Source of the DNA: Chrysophaeum taylorii
Lineage: Eukaryota > Sar > Pelagophyceae > Pelagomonadales > Pelagomonadaceae
Direction of reading: 5' to 3'
NCBI GenBank assembly: GCA_029834535.1
Contig: JAQMWT010000047.1
Span: forward strand, 62,001-126,000
DNA: 64,000 nucleotides
Positions 9,746 through 19,646 of the stretch are shown here, piece by piece; positions within the stretch are counted from its first letter, which is position 1, and every line of letters begins with the position of its first letter. The notes beneath the pieces were generated by a model. That model had not been told where the DNA came from. It saw only the letters and a program-made list of their open reading frames with translations, and searched no databases. The position numbers and the translations under genes are program-made.

Positions 9746-11194
9746 ATGAGAGGAGTTCGAATAGGGTATGTGAGCGATGTCGAAGGGCACCTCGACTACT
9801 GGAAGCGGTACGTTTCTGCCTCGGAGGTGCTCGAGTTTGGTCGCGACGGCGACGAGTTGGTGCTGCGCGAGGATTCGTGGTTCGTGTACGGGGGGGATGC
9901 CGTCGACAAGGGACCGGGGGACATTCGCCTGTGCCGGTCGTTGGCGCGGTTGAAGCGGCGATACCCCTTTCGCGTCTTCTTGCTCGTCGGGAACCGGGAC
10001 CTCAACAAGCTGCGGATGAGCAGCGAGGTGGTCGTGGAATCTCCCGACGAGGTTGCCGCGCCGCACTGGGACCGGTCGGCGATGCCGTACGCCGAGTATC
10101 TCCGCGAAGAGTCGCTTCCCAACGACAAAGCCGCGAAATGTCGGTGGCTCCTCGAGCACACGCTCGGGTGCCCGAAGACGTTCGAGTGGCGTCGCGAGGA
10201 GCTGGAGGCTTTGGGGCTAGCCTGTTGTGACGAGGCGGTCGCGACGTCGTTCGAGACGGACGCGTCGCCCGGCGGCGCGCTGAGAGAGTACCTGGAATTG
10301 GCAAACGTGGCGGTCCGCATCGGATCGACGCTCTTCGTGCACGGCGCTGTCGACGCGCTGTCGGCGGGGTTCGTGCCGCCCCTCGAGACGCGATTCGCCG
10401 TAGGGACGACCGACGACGTCGCGTATCCGCCGTCGCGAACTTTTTTCGAAAATAAAGTCGACGACTGGATCGCGGGCCTCGACGACCTGCTAAGGGCGGG
10501 GCTCGCCGAGCACGCGCGGCAGCCGCAGCGACGCGAGGACGGGTGGCGGGGCGGGGAGGCTCTCATGGCTCTCCAAAACAGGTGCGCGGTCTGGGGTCGG
10601 TCGGTCGTCTCGAACGCGTGGGCCGACGGCGGCAACGTCGACTCTGCGGCGGCGAGGGAGAGACGAGAACGCGTGTGGGCCGCCGAACCCTCGGCCCTCG
10701 CCTTCGAGGCTGGTTCTTACACGAGCGACGCACGGGACCCTAGGGTAGCCGCGTGGCTCCGCGAGAGCGGGATTACCAGAGTCGTGTCGGGACATCGCCC
10801 CGTCGGCGACTCGCCGGCCGTCTTGTCCTCGGCGTACCACGGGGTCGAGATGGTGTGTGCGGACACCTCCTACTCGGACACCACGGCGCCGGACAACCGC
10901 GGCAAGGCGCTTGCGGCCTTTATTATCGAGGGACCCGACCTCGAGACGTGCACGAGGTCCCGTTTGAAGGGCGTCCTCTCCGACGGCCGATTGTACGACT
11001 GTTCGATGCCCTATTTGCCTTTATCATCCTCCTCCTCATCTTCTTGGGGGGGGGACGCGCTCCTCGGGACCGTCACCGAGGACGGCTGGTGGTTCAAGGC
11101 CGTCGTCGAAGGTGGGAAAAAGTACCTCCAGTCTCGTGGAGAAGGTCGCCGCGTCGAGTACCGCGACGTCCCTCGTCCTCCTCTTCGAGATTAA
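9746..11194 (+). CDS. Calcineurin-like metallophosphoesterase
   Basis: A single-exon frame of 482 residues from ATG 9746. Metal-binding motifs appear in the family order: GYVSDVEGHLDYW (motif D-x-H-like, near residue 10), WFVYGGDAVDKGPGD (GDxVDxGP, ~50), LLVGNRDLNK (GNxD in place of the usual GNHD/E) and VSGHRPVGDSP (GHxP, ~350). This is the layout of calcineurin-like or bis(5'-nucleosyl)-tetraphosphatase-like phosphoesterases. Between motifs there are long insertions. The substrate cannot be told. The gene ends 4 bp from the end of a second, convergent phosphoesterase gene that differs strongly in sequence. Confidence 0.8.
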   Translation: MRGVRIGYVSDVEGHLDYWKRYVSASEVLEFGRDGDELVLREDSWFVYGGDAVDKGPGDIRLCRSLARLKRRYPFRVFLLVGNRDLNKLRMSSEVVVESPDEVAAPHWDRSAMPYAEYLREESLPNDKAAKCRWLLEHTLGCPKTFEWRREELEALGLACCDEAVATSFETDASPGGALREYLELANVAVRIGSTLFVHGAVDALSAGFVPPLETRFAVGTTDDVAYPPSRTFFENKVDDWIAGLDDLLRAGLAEHARQPQRREDGWRGGEALMALQNRCAVWGRSVVSNAWADGGNVDSAAARERRERVWAAEPSALAFEAGSYTSDARDPRVAAWLRESGITRVVSGHRPVGDSPAVLSSAYHGVEMVCADTSYSDTTAPDNRGKALAAFIIEGPDLETCTRSRLKGVLSDGRLYDCSMPYLPLSSSSSSSWGGDALLGTVTEDGWWFKAVVEGGKKYLQSRGEGRRVEYRDVPRPPLRD

Positions 11195-11198
11195 GAAT

Positions 11199-12761
11199 TT
11201 AGACGGGAGTGGTCCACACGAGCAAGGGGGCGAAGGTGGTGAGGTCATGCGTGCCGTCCGCGGGGTGGCCAAGGGCGTGCTGGACAAACCTCGTGGAGCC
11301 GAGGATTTCGTCAACGTTGAGGTGGCTGTGGCCAAAGACGTGGACGCGGGGGTCGAGGCGGTCGATCTGGGCGTCGAGCTCGGGGCAACCCATGACGTGG
11401 CGGAACGCGACAAAGCCCGGAAAGAGGACGGGGACCTTTGGGACGAAGTGCGAAAAGCTGAGGACGGTAGCGTCGTCGGGACGGCGCGCGTTCTCGTCGA
11501 CCCACTTCAAAGTACCCTCGTTGAGAGCCATAAAGAAGTCGGCGGTCCTATCGTCGAGGCTGCCGCCGGGCCAGGGCCACTTGCACGCGACGTCGAAGTA
11601 CTCCAAAAGATGACCGGCGTGATCCGCGCCGTCGAACCTCCGGTACCACGAATACAAAGGCACGACGAGGAGTTCGGGGGCGACGAAGGCGGGGTCCGTG
11701 CGGACGCCAAGGTCGTCGCAGAGGTCGATAATCTTGAAGAGCTTGTCGATCGAGGTGCGGACGTCGGGCCGAGATTTGCCGAGCCATAGCTCGTGGTTTC
11801 CGACGACGAAAAATACTTCCTTGAACTTTCGGCGCAAGCACGAGAGCGCGTCTTCGAGGACGTCGAGACTGGTGGCGACATCGCCCGCGACGATCAACGC
11901 GTCCTCGGGGTGGGCCTCGAACGAAAGTAGCCTCTCGTAGTTTGCCGCGCAGTCGACGTGGAGATCGCTCGCGCACCACACCCTTCGACACCGGAGGCGA
12001 GCACCGCGGCGTTTCGCGCGCATCTCCTCGAACACCCGGACCGGGTCGTGCCACCCATTTATTCTGCTATCCAGGCTCCGCGGTCGCGAGTTGGTGTTGT
12101 TTGACGAGTCGGTGTTGTTTGACGAGACCGAGTCGGTTGGCGACACATCGTCTTCTACCAAGAGCGGCGGACCGCGCTTGTTGAAGGGTGCGAAGACGCA
12201 GGTCGCGACCGAATTGACCACGTGCTTGAGCTGCAGCATTTCGGCACGGCTGAGGGTGGGGCGAGCGTCGTCGCGGTTGAGGACGAGCCGGGCCGTCGCA
12301 ACGCACATCGTCTCGAGCGCGGCGAGGCGTGCCGGAACGTCACCGGTTCCTAACACGAGACTCGAGTCGTCGAGGAGTCGCGCGAGGAGCGGCGCTTCTA
12401 TATCGCCAGACCGGACGCGGTCCCCGAGCGCTCGACAGAGCCGCGCCGTGCGCTCGGCCGACCGCGCGCGGATCCGCGCCGTGTCGGTCGCGACCAGCCC
12501 TCGCTCCATCGCCCCCCGCGCCGCCTCGATCCCGCTCCCCGGGCAGTCGCCGTAGGTCTCGGCCAGCCGCAGGAGGCCCTCGGCGACGGTCTCGTGGTTC
12601 TTGGTCGCGCTCACGGCTCGCACCATCTCGTCGAGACGGAATGCTTCGTCCGAGGTGCAGTACCCGTCGCGCAGAAGCGTCGCCGCGCAACGAAGGTGGG
12701 CGACCGTGATCGACCGGTGAATCGGCTTTGGCAGCTCCAACGACGCCAACTCCTCGTGCAT
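11199..12761 (-). CDS. Calcineurin-like metallophosphoesterase with long N-terminal extension
   Basis: 520 residues from ATG 12761, one exon. The phosphoesterase domain occupies residues ~255-515: VWCASDLHVDC (DxH), ALIVAGDVATSLD (GDxA), FFVVGNHELWL (GNHE), SFSHFVPK (H) and VHVFGHSHLNVD (GHSH). All five metal-ligand motifs of the family are present. The first ~240 residues are helix-rich with no recognised domain, and a Ser/Asn-rich linker (DSVSSNNTDSSNNTNS) joins the halves. The domain resembles plant and protist single-domain phosphoesterases of unknown substrate. The stop codon lies 4 bp from that of the neighbouring phosphoesterase. Confidence 0.83.
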   Translation of the reverse strand: MHEELASLELPKPIHRSITVAHLRCAATLLRDGYCTSDEAFRLDEMVRAVSATKNHETVAEGLLRLAETYGDCPGSGIEAARGAMERGLVATDTARIRARSAERTARLCRALGDRVRSGDIEAPLLARLLDDSSLVLGTGDVPARLAALETMCVATARLVLNRDDARPTLSRAEMLQLKHVVNSVATCVFAPFNKRGPPLLVEDDVSPTDSVSSNNTDSSNNTNSRPRSLDSRINGWHDPVRVFEEMRAKRRGARLRCRRVWCASDLHVDCAANYERLLSFEAHPEDALIVAGDVATSLDVLEDALSCLRRKFKEVFFVVGNHELWLGKSRPDVRTSIDKLFKIIDLCDDLGVRTDPAFVAPELLVVPLYSWYRRFDGADHAGHLLEYFDVACKWPWPGGSLDDRTADFFMALNEGTLKWVDENARRPDDATVLSFSHFVPKVPVLFPGFVAFRHVMGCPELDAQIDRLDPRVHVFGHSHLNVDEILGSTRFVQHALGHPADGTHDLTTFAPLLVWTTPV

Positions 12762-13091
12762 GACAGGCAGGTTCTTTTCAGGTCCCCCTCCTCCTCCTCC
12801 CCCAGATTATTATGGTGGACATTTGGTCCTCCCCCCTCCTTAGGAGAAGGAGGCCGACGACGAGGACCTCCTGGTCCACTCGAAAAGAACAACAACAGGC
12901 GCGGCCTGACATGATGATGATGACATGTTGTTGATCTTCCGAACCCAAGATGTATGTTCGCACTACTACCGGCTCTCTAGGTAGGGTAGGGCCCACCCAG
13001 AAGCCACGAGCTTTCCTTCTCTTCAACATGAAGAAGCCGCCGATCCTAATAACTCCTAATCATATTCGCGCCAGGTGGCGCGCGGAGGATT
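12762..13091. other. Intergenic spacer between two minus-strand genes
   Basis: 330 bp upstream of the phosphoesterase start and downstream of EFTUD2. A weak palindrome-like pair (TCCTCCTCCTCC / GGAGAAGGAGG) is present. Nothing is coding. Confidence 0.35.
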
Positions 13092-16000
13092 TTAGTATCG
13101 GCCGCCGCCGTCGTCGCAGCGTGCCTCGGCGAGCTGGCGAAGGAGGGGGTCGTCGAAGTATTTCGAAATCGCGACATCCTCCGAGAGGCCCTTCCGTCGT
13201 CGAGTCTTGACCATGAACTCGCGCGCGAGGTGGGGGGGCGGGCTGGGCTCGAGGGGGTGGAGGATGATGGCGCGGTCGAGGGGGTCCCCCGGACAGAGGG
13301 CCCAGTGGTCAAAGGTCATGGAGCACATGGCCTGGCCCTGGGAAAAGGCGCGGAGGTCGGTCTCGAAGCCGAAGGAGTCGATCGCGGGGATGAAAGCGTC
13401 GACGAGGTAGAAGGGCGCGCCGGGCTTTGGAGCATCGCGGACGACGTGACCGCGGCGCCTCGCGAGGACGGGGTAGACGGCCTGGACGCAATCCGCGGGG
13501 CAGGCAATTTCGCAGGAAAGGATGGGTTCCATGAGTCTCGGGGAGGCCATCAAAAATGCCGAGTAGCAGACGCGTCGGGACGTCGGGATGAGCTGGCCGC
13601 CGCTCCTGTGGAGGGGTTGGTCGGAAATGGCGGCGTCGAGGATTTTGAACTTGACGCCGCGGACGGGTTCGTCGCAGAGCGGGCCTTCGCGGCAGCCCCA
13701 TTGGAACCCCTGGACGATCGAGTCCTTCGCGAGGCCCAGGAGCCGCTTGTCGACCTCCGAAGGGAGCGCGTCGTCGACGAGGACGCACGAACAGCCAAAA
13801 GCGGACGACGCGCGCGCGTTCGGGTCGGGGCCAAAGGCCCAAATGGACCGCGCGGCGAGGAGGTCCCAGTCGTACTTTGATTGAAAACATTGGCCGAGCT
13901 TTTTTTTCGGCCACGCCGGGTCGACGTCGCCGCGCTCGACGTCCTCGGCGACGCCCCGATCTAGGGGCTCGGCGATCATCGTCAGCTTGTTCCGCTTGTT
14001 GGGGGTTTCGGAGAAGCACTTGAGGGACGAAGTCTCGGCGACGGTCTCGCGGAACCCGACCACCGGGTCGGCGACCTTGATCTCGACGTTCGAATACATT
14101 TCGCGGAGGTCGCGCATGATGCAGTCCATATAAAGCTCGCCCGTCCCGGACACGACGTGCTCGCCCGACTCTTCGACTTTCGTCGCGGCTAGGGGGTACG
14201 ATTTCGAGATCTTGCGGAGACCCTCGGTCATCTTCGGGAGCTCGGCGGGATTCAGAGGCTCGACGGCCAGCTTGATGATGGCCGCGTTCTCCGAGAAACG
14301 GAGGGGACGAAAAATGGCCGCTTCGGCCTCGCCGTTTACGATCGTCGCCGTCTTCCGAACGCTCGCGTCGACACCCTCGAATAAAACGCAATTTCCCGGG
14401 CCCGCGCTTTCGACGCTCGTCGCGTGCCGGCCGTGCGGTACCGATATCCCCATGATCACGCACCGTCGCGAGTCCTCTTGATCGTCGGCCGAGTAGGCTT
14501 CGCCGAGGACGCGAACCTCCGAGCCGACGCGCGCCGTTCCCGAGTAGACGCGGCCGAGCGACGCGAAGCTCGTCGCGTCCGGGGTCGAGTACATCTTGAC
14601 GACGTTGATCGTCAAGGGACCTTTCTCGTCGCACGACATCATCGCCCGGGCGCGGGCCGACGCGAGATCTCCGTCGTAGTGCGCGTCGACCTTAACCGAG
14701 CCGCCAATTTTTGGGCTCGGGACGAGTCGAGCGACGACGTCGACGAAAGCGCGAGCCGACCGCTCGCGAAAAAAGTGTTTGAACACCACCTTCAGAAGGG
14801 GCTTCGGGTCGAGGCTCAACTCGTCGGCCCGAAGCCGAATCCCCAGCGTCCCCAACGTAGACGCGAGCGCCGTCGCGTCCTCGCCCAAAACCCGCGCGTA
14901 TATCTTGTAGAGCGGTTCGAGCACGAAAAAGACGAAGCTCCGTCGCGGAGCGAGGGTCAGGGGGTCCTCGTCGTTCGTGTTATACGCAGACTTGGGCGGG
15001 ACCGTCTTCGAGAAGACGCGCGTCCGCTCGTCGAAGTAGACGTCGCCCCAGAGCTTTTTGGAAAACGATAAAGAATTCGCCCCGCGCTGCCTCTCGGCGT
15101 CGCCGCGGTACATCCCGGCGAAGGATTCGAGCGTGAAGCACCAACAGTGCTGGGCGCTCGCGAAGCAAATATCACCCCGTCGCGGGTCGAGGGTCGGCGG
15201 CGCCTCCTTCCGGTCGCCGTCGTCGCGGAAGCGCGCCGCCGACGCGGCCCACTCGGCCTCGATCGTCGCGTTCACCTCGTCGATAACGTTCGCGAGCTTT
15301 AAGTAGGCGTCCGCGGGCGGGAGCTTGAGCTCTAAAATCAAGCGGTCGACCTTGTTTACGACCAAACACATCGCCGCCCTTTCGGCGATAGCCGTGCGCA
15401 CCACGCGCTCGGTCGACGCGACGACGCCTTCGACGGCGTCGACCACCAGAACGCACCCGTCCGATATCCGCAGGCTCGCCGCGACCTCGTCGCTAAAGTT
15501 CGAGTGCCCCGGACAGTCCAAACACGTCACCAACCAGGACTTTGACCTCGAGTCGGGCAAAACGAGGCTCACGGGCGTCGCTTTGATCGACAGTTCCCGG
15601 TCCTGCTCGTCGTGCCGCGCGTCCGCGTACCGGAATTCTCTCGCCGGATCCCAGTCGACGCGGTGCGCGTGCTGGACCAACGCGTCCACCAACACGGTCT
15701 TCCCGCTGTGCAGCGACCCCACGATCGCCACGTTCCGGATCAGCTCGGGCCGCTCCATCAGCCCCCTCATGAATTCCACGCTATAACTCTTTTCCGGCGG
15801 CTCCTCTTCCAGAGCCGAAAAAGTCCGCACCCGCGCCGGTTTCAGGATCGGCTCCTCCAGAGGCTGCGCGTCCTCGTCGAGGACCACGGTGGCCGCGCCG
15901 GGATACACGCTCGACGCCTCGGGGTAGTACCGCTTCTCTTCGTGGAGGGTTATGCGCCCGCCGCCGACGCCGCCGCCGCCGCCGCCTGAAGCGACGACGG

Positions 16001-16121
16001 CCTCCTCGTCCTCTTCCATCGCCACGACCCCCGCGCTAGTCGCATCGTCAACGGGCGGTGCTTCGTCGTACGCCTCCTCCTCGCCCCCGATTATGTTCCC
16101 GAATTCGTCGTACTCGGCCAT
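13092..16121 (-). CDS. EFTUD2: U5 snRNP GTPase EFTUD2 / Snu114
   Basis: 1009 residues in one exon from ATG 16121, close to the ~970-1010 residues usual for EFTUD2/Snu114. This EF-2-like GTPase of the U5 snRNP controls Brr2-driven spliceosome activation and disassembly. The N-terminus has the family's MAEYDEFGNIIG start and acidic stretch. The GTPase motifs are G1 GSLHSGKT (residue ~137), G3 DCPGHSNF (~222) and G4 NKVDRLILELKLPPADAYLK (~275). The C-terminus ends RRRKGLSEDVAISKYFDDP, the family's signature tail. A glycine-rich insert (near residue 45) is lineage-specific. A Ty1/copia element sits 65-70 bp upstream of the start codon, so the promoter has been displaced or rewritten. Confidence 0.96.
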   Translation of the reverse strand: MAEYDEFGNIIGGEEEAYDEAPPVDDATSAGVVAMEEDEEAVVASGGGGGGVGGGRITLHEEKRYYPEASSVYPGAATVVLDEDAQPLEEPILKPARVRTFSALEEEPPEKSYSVEFMRGLMERPELIRNVAIVGSLHSGKTVLVDALVQHAHRVDWDPAREFRYADARHDEQDRELSIKATPVSLVLPDSRSKSWLVTCLDCPGHSNFSDEVAASLRISDGCVLVVDAVEGVVASTERVVRTAIAERAAMCLVVNKVDRLILELKLPPADAYLKLANVIDEVNATIEAEWAASAARFRDDGDRKEAPPTLDPRRGDICFASAQHCWCFTLESFAGMYRGDAERQRGANSLSFSKKLWGDVYFDERTRVFSKTVPPKSAYNTNDEDPLTLAPRRSFVFFVLEPLYKIYARVLGEDATALASTLGTLGIRLRADELSLDPKPLLKVVFKHFFRERSARAFVDVVARLVPSPKIGGSVKVDAHYDGDLASARARAMMSCDEKGPLTINVVKMYSTPDATSFASLGRVYSGTARVGSEVRVLGEAYSADDQEDSRRCVIMGISVPHGRHATSVESAGPGNCVLFEGVDASVRKTATIVNGEAEAAIFRPLRFSENAAIIKLAVEPLNPAELPKMTEGLRKISKSYPLAATKVEESGEHVVSGTGELYMDCIMRDLREMYSNVEIKVADPVVGFRETVAETSSLKCFSETPNKRNKLTMIAEPLDRGVAEDVERGDVDPAWPKKKLGQCFQSKYDWDLLAARSIWAFGPDPNARASSAFGCSCVLVDDALPSEVDKRLLGLAKDSIVQGFQWGCREGPLCDEPVRGVKFKILDAAISDQPLHRSGGQLIPTSRRVCYSAFLMASPRLMEPILSCEIACPADCVQAVYPVLARRRGHVVRDAPKPGAPFYLVDAFIPAIDSFGFETDLRAFSQGQAMCSMTFDHWALCPGDPLDRAIILHPLEPSPPPHLAREFMVKTRRRKGLSEDVAISKYFDDPLLRQLAEARCDDGGGRY

Positions 16122-16190
16122 TTCGTCCGTCGTCGAGACTATTTATTATTACTACTACTCGCTCCAATAATGAAGCGCCCTCATCATCTC

Positions 16191-16286
16191 TGTGAAGAAG
16201 CTATGACACTTACCCCTGCACCACGTATCCAGTATCCTTACGTCTTTCTCCTATCGCTAGTCTAACGCCTCATACCATACGTAACA
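16191..16286 (+). repeat. 5' LTR of the copia element
   Basis: 96 bp, identical by eye to 21619-21714. Starts TGTGAAGAAG and ends CATACGTAACA. Very short for an LTR. Confidence 0.92.
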
Positions 16287-19200
16287 TGGTAGCAGCTGGT
16301 GTCCGTCACGGTCGCACGACCGCTTGACTTCCCGGACAACAGCGACTCCTCCTCGGCTTCAGTTCATTGCTACGTGTTCGGTTCGTTATCGTTTATCATG
16401 TCCTCGATCGAAATTAAGGATAGCAAGCTTTCGCAAAAACTCGATGCTTTCAGTGGTGAGCGACATCTTTTTCACCCTTGGGCCCGGCGCTTGGAAAACA
16501 TGATCATTTCCACCGGTGATCGCATTATCTTGACCACTGACACTTGGACTAGCATTTCCGCTTCTGGCTGCTCTGAAGAAGAATTTGGTCTCAAGCAGCA
16601 ACGCTGGTACAGTGCACTCTTCATGGCACTACCAATGCATGATACTGATCGTGCGGATATCCGTGAAAACCGCGATATGAACTTCACGCGGCTTTACAAA
16701 CGCATTACTGATGTTTACATGGGTCATGGAGATCGTGTCGCTCAGTCTGCAATTGCTTCATTGCATTCCTTGGTGTGCAATAACATCGATGAACTTGAGT
16801 CCTTTCTTAACAAGTTCATCACTGGTGTTCAAGTTGCTCGGCATCATCAAGATTTCCCTGACTCAACTGCATTGCAGCTGCTCCAAACGAAAATCCCCGA
16901 CTCGCTCTTGTCTAAAGATCTCATTGCACTTGATCCTAAATTGCGCACATATGATGGTTTCGTTGATCGCCTCCACAGTAAAGTTTTTGATTATCTTCAG
17001 ACCAAGTCTATGCACGTCCATGCTACGTTCCGTGAAAGTCCCCATCATCGTGAACGCTCCAACTTTTATGGTCGCCATCCTTCTGAAAAGTATTTTCATC
17101 GCTTCAATGCTTTGCGCTCTCAACAACGTTCTAGCCCACGCCCCTCTTTTCGATCATCATTCCGTCACCCACCTTCATCTTCACGTGGTTCTTCATCGCA
17201 AGCGCCAACGCCATACTGATCTTTGTCACTTTTGTGGTATTCCTGGCCATCACCAGAATGATTGTCATAAGCGTCAGCGCTATTTGCACTCACAAGCTAC
17301 CGCCCGCCCACGGCATCAACACCAATACCCACGTCGGTTGCATTCCCAATACCCACCTCGGTCCACTCCCCAATACCCACCTAGGCCCCATCCACCCTTC
17401 TACCAACACCATCTTTTCATCCCCAATCCACCCTTGCCACCATCTCAATCCTCTCCGCCGCTTCTTGCGTTGCCACCCTCCACCACACCCTCTGTCCCGC
17501 CTTCCACCGCTGTCACCCTTCCTGACCCATCCCTTTCTGCACCCACCTACCCGTCCTACAATTTCCACCTTCTTTCCATCTCCCCTCCATTCACCAAGTC
17601 CTTTCCTCCACCAACGCCCTTACCGCTCTGCTCACCGCTCGTGAGCGTGACTACCTTCACAGCACCAACCTTCGTCTCGTTGTCTATGATACCGGCGCCA
17701 ACGTCAGCCTTTTAATTCTCCCGCTGGCTTCACTGACCTGGACAACACTCAACAGCATTCCATCACTTCTGCTATCGGCACTGGCTCTGTTTCCGGTTCT
17801 GGCACTGCTCACTTAACGTTCCCTTCAATTGGTCCTCTTGACAATCGTGGTCTTCCTTCTCCTGCACCCACTCTCTCCGCCCCTCATGGTATACATGTCG
17901 CGTTTCCGCATACCCTCATCTCTCCTGGCCTTGGTGACAAACGGATTCTTTCGGATCATTCCCTTGAACAAGTTGGTTACGATTGCCACACCATTCAGGC
18001 CGTTGATCCTGCTTATCCGCAACGTATTTTACGTCACCGCCAAACGCATCACGTTATTCCCCTGCTTCGTCGCTGTGGTCTTCTTTTGATCGTCTGTTGG
18101 ATCGGCAATACGACCGCTGCGCCCTACACGGACTACGTTTCACCTTTTGTGGCATTTTCTTCTTCCCCTCGTGTCCATGATCCTTGTGCGTTTCCCGCTG
18201 TGTCTCAACGCACTCAACTAACTTTCGATCTTTGGCATGCTCGTCTTGGTCATTATAATCCTGCCTATCTTCGGCGTTTGTCTTCTCTTGCTGTCGGCGC
18301 ACCGTTTTTCCCGAGCTCCGCGTCGCTTTCTTTTGTCCTGCTTGTGCTCTCGGTAAAATGCATGCTGCGCATGTTGGCCAACGTAAAGCTCATGCTTCCA
18401 CTTCGTCTCCTTCCTCCGAGCCTTTGTCTCGTCCACGTGCCGTTGCGCCCTATCTTATTATCCACGCCGATCTCATGTTTGCTGGCGTCCCATCCTACAT
18501 ATATCACGATCGCGCGATCCTCACGTTTGTCGATGATCATACGCGCCGCCGCACGCGTTACTTTGCTCCACGACACGATGCCCTTACGAACGCTCGACAA
18601 CTCGAACTTTTTCTGTCTACCGTGGTTCGCCCATTCGGATATCGCGTTGCCCTCATCTACACCGATCGTGACCGCTCTCTTATGGGCCAATTCGAAACCT
18701 TCTGTCTGGGCAACAATATTGCGCTTCGGCGCGCTCCGGCAGCACAGTCCAAAACTTCACAAGCTCACGCTTTTTCCGGTGTTGTGGAACGCTCTCATCG
18801 TGCAACCGCGGATATTACTCGCACTCTTTTGGTACATGCGCACCGTCCACCTGATTTTTGGCGTTGGGCCATGGAAACGGCTGACTTCATCTCTGAGCGT
18901 ATGCCAAATGCCTCTAATCCTGGATATATGACGCCATATGAAATGCTACATGAAACACTCCCGCGTGTCGATTTTCTTCGTGTTTGGGGCTGTCCTGCTG
19001 CAATTCTCACTGGCGACAAATGGCCTACCAAAGCTATAACCGGTATCTTCATTGGGTATCCCTCTGCCGGCCCTGGATATCGCATATTGCTTCAACGCCC
19101 CACGGGTCCTGTCATCCACACCTCGATTGATGTTGTTTTTGACGAAAATTTCGCTCTGCGTAAGTCACTGTCCACCCAACCCCTTCCTCCGTCTCTCGTA

Positions 19201-19446
19201 GATTCTCGTTTTCCTGACTTGTTTTATTACGACCCTCGTCTATCTTCGGCCGTCAACCCAATATCTTCTCTTTTTGATGCTCCGGAGCCGGCCTTATCGG
19301 GACTGATCACCCCACAAACGTCACTGCCTACAATGTTACCGGCCAATACGAAACGTGCACCATTACGTCGTGCCAAACGGGGCCGACCGCGCAAAGTCGA
19401 CAAATCAACAAACTTTTTTACGGGCCATGTTTCATCCTGTTACAAT

Positions 19447-19646
19447 GTTGATACGGGCCATTCTCATGTTGATACGGGCCATTCCAATGTTGATACGGGC
19501 CATTCTCATGTTGATACGGGCCATTCTGATGTTGATACGGGCCATTATGTTGATACGGGCCATTCTGATGTTGATACGGGCCATTATGTTGATACGGGCC
19601 ATTCTGATGTTGATACGGGCCATTCTGATGTCGATACGGGCCATTC
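19447..19646 (+). repeat. Minisatellite inside the copia element, encoding a VDTGHS-type repeat
   Basis: About ten head-to-tail units of 21 or 18 bp with the core TTGATACGGGCCATT. In frame they give VDTGHSHVDTGHSNVDTGHS and so on. The array lies between the integrase and reverse transcriptase regions. All unit lengths are multiples of three, so copy-number change keeps the frame. Confidence 0.85.

Noticed and set aside
19447-19646. CRISPR-like array in the copia element
   Set aside because: Continuous coding minisatellite with units of 18-21 bp and no spacers.
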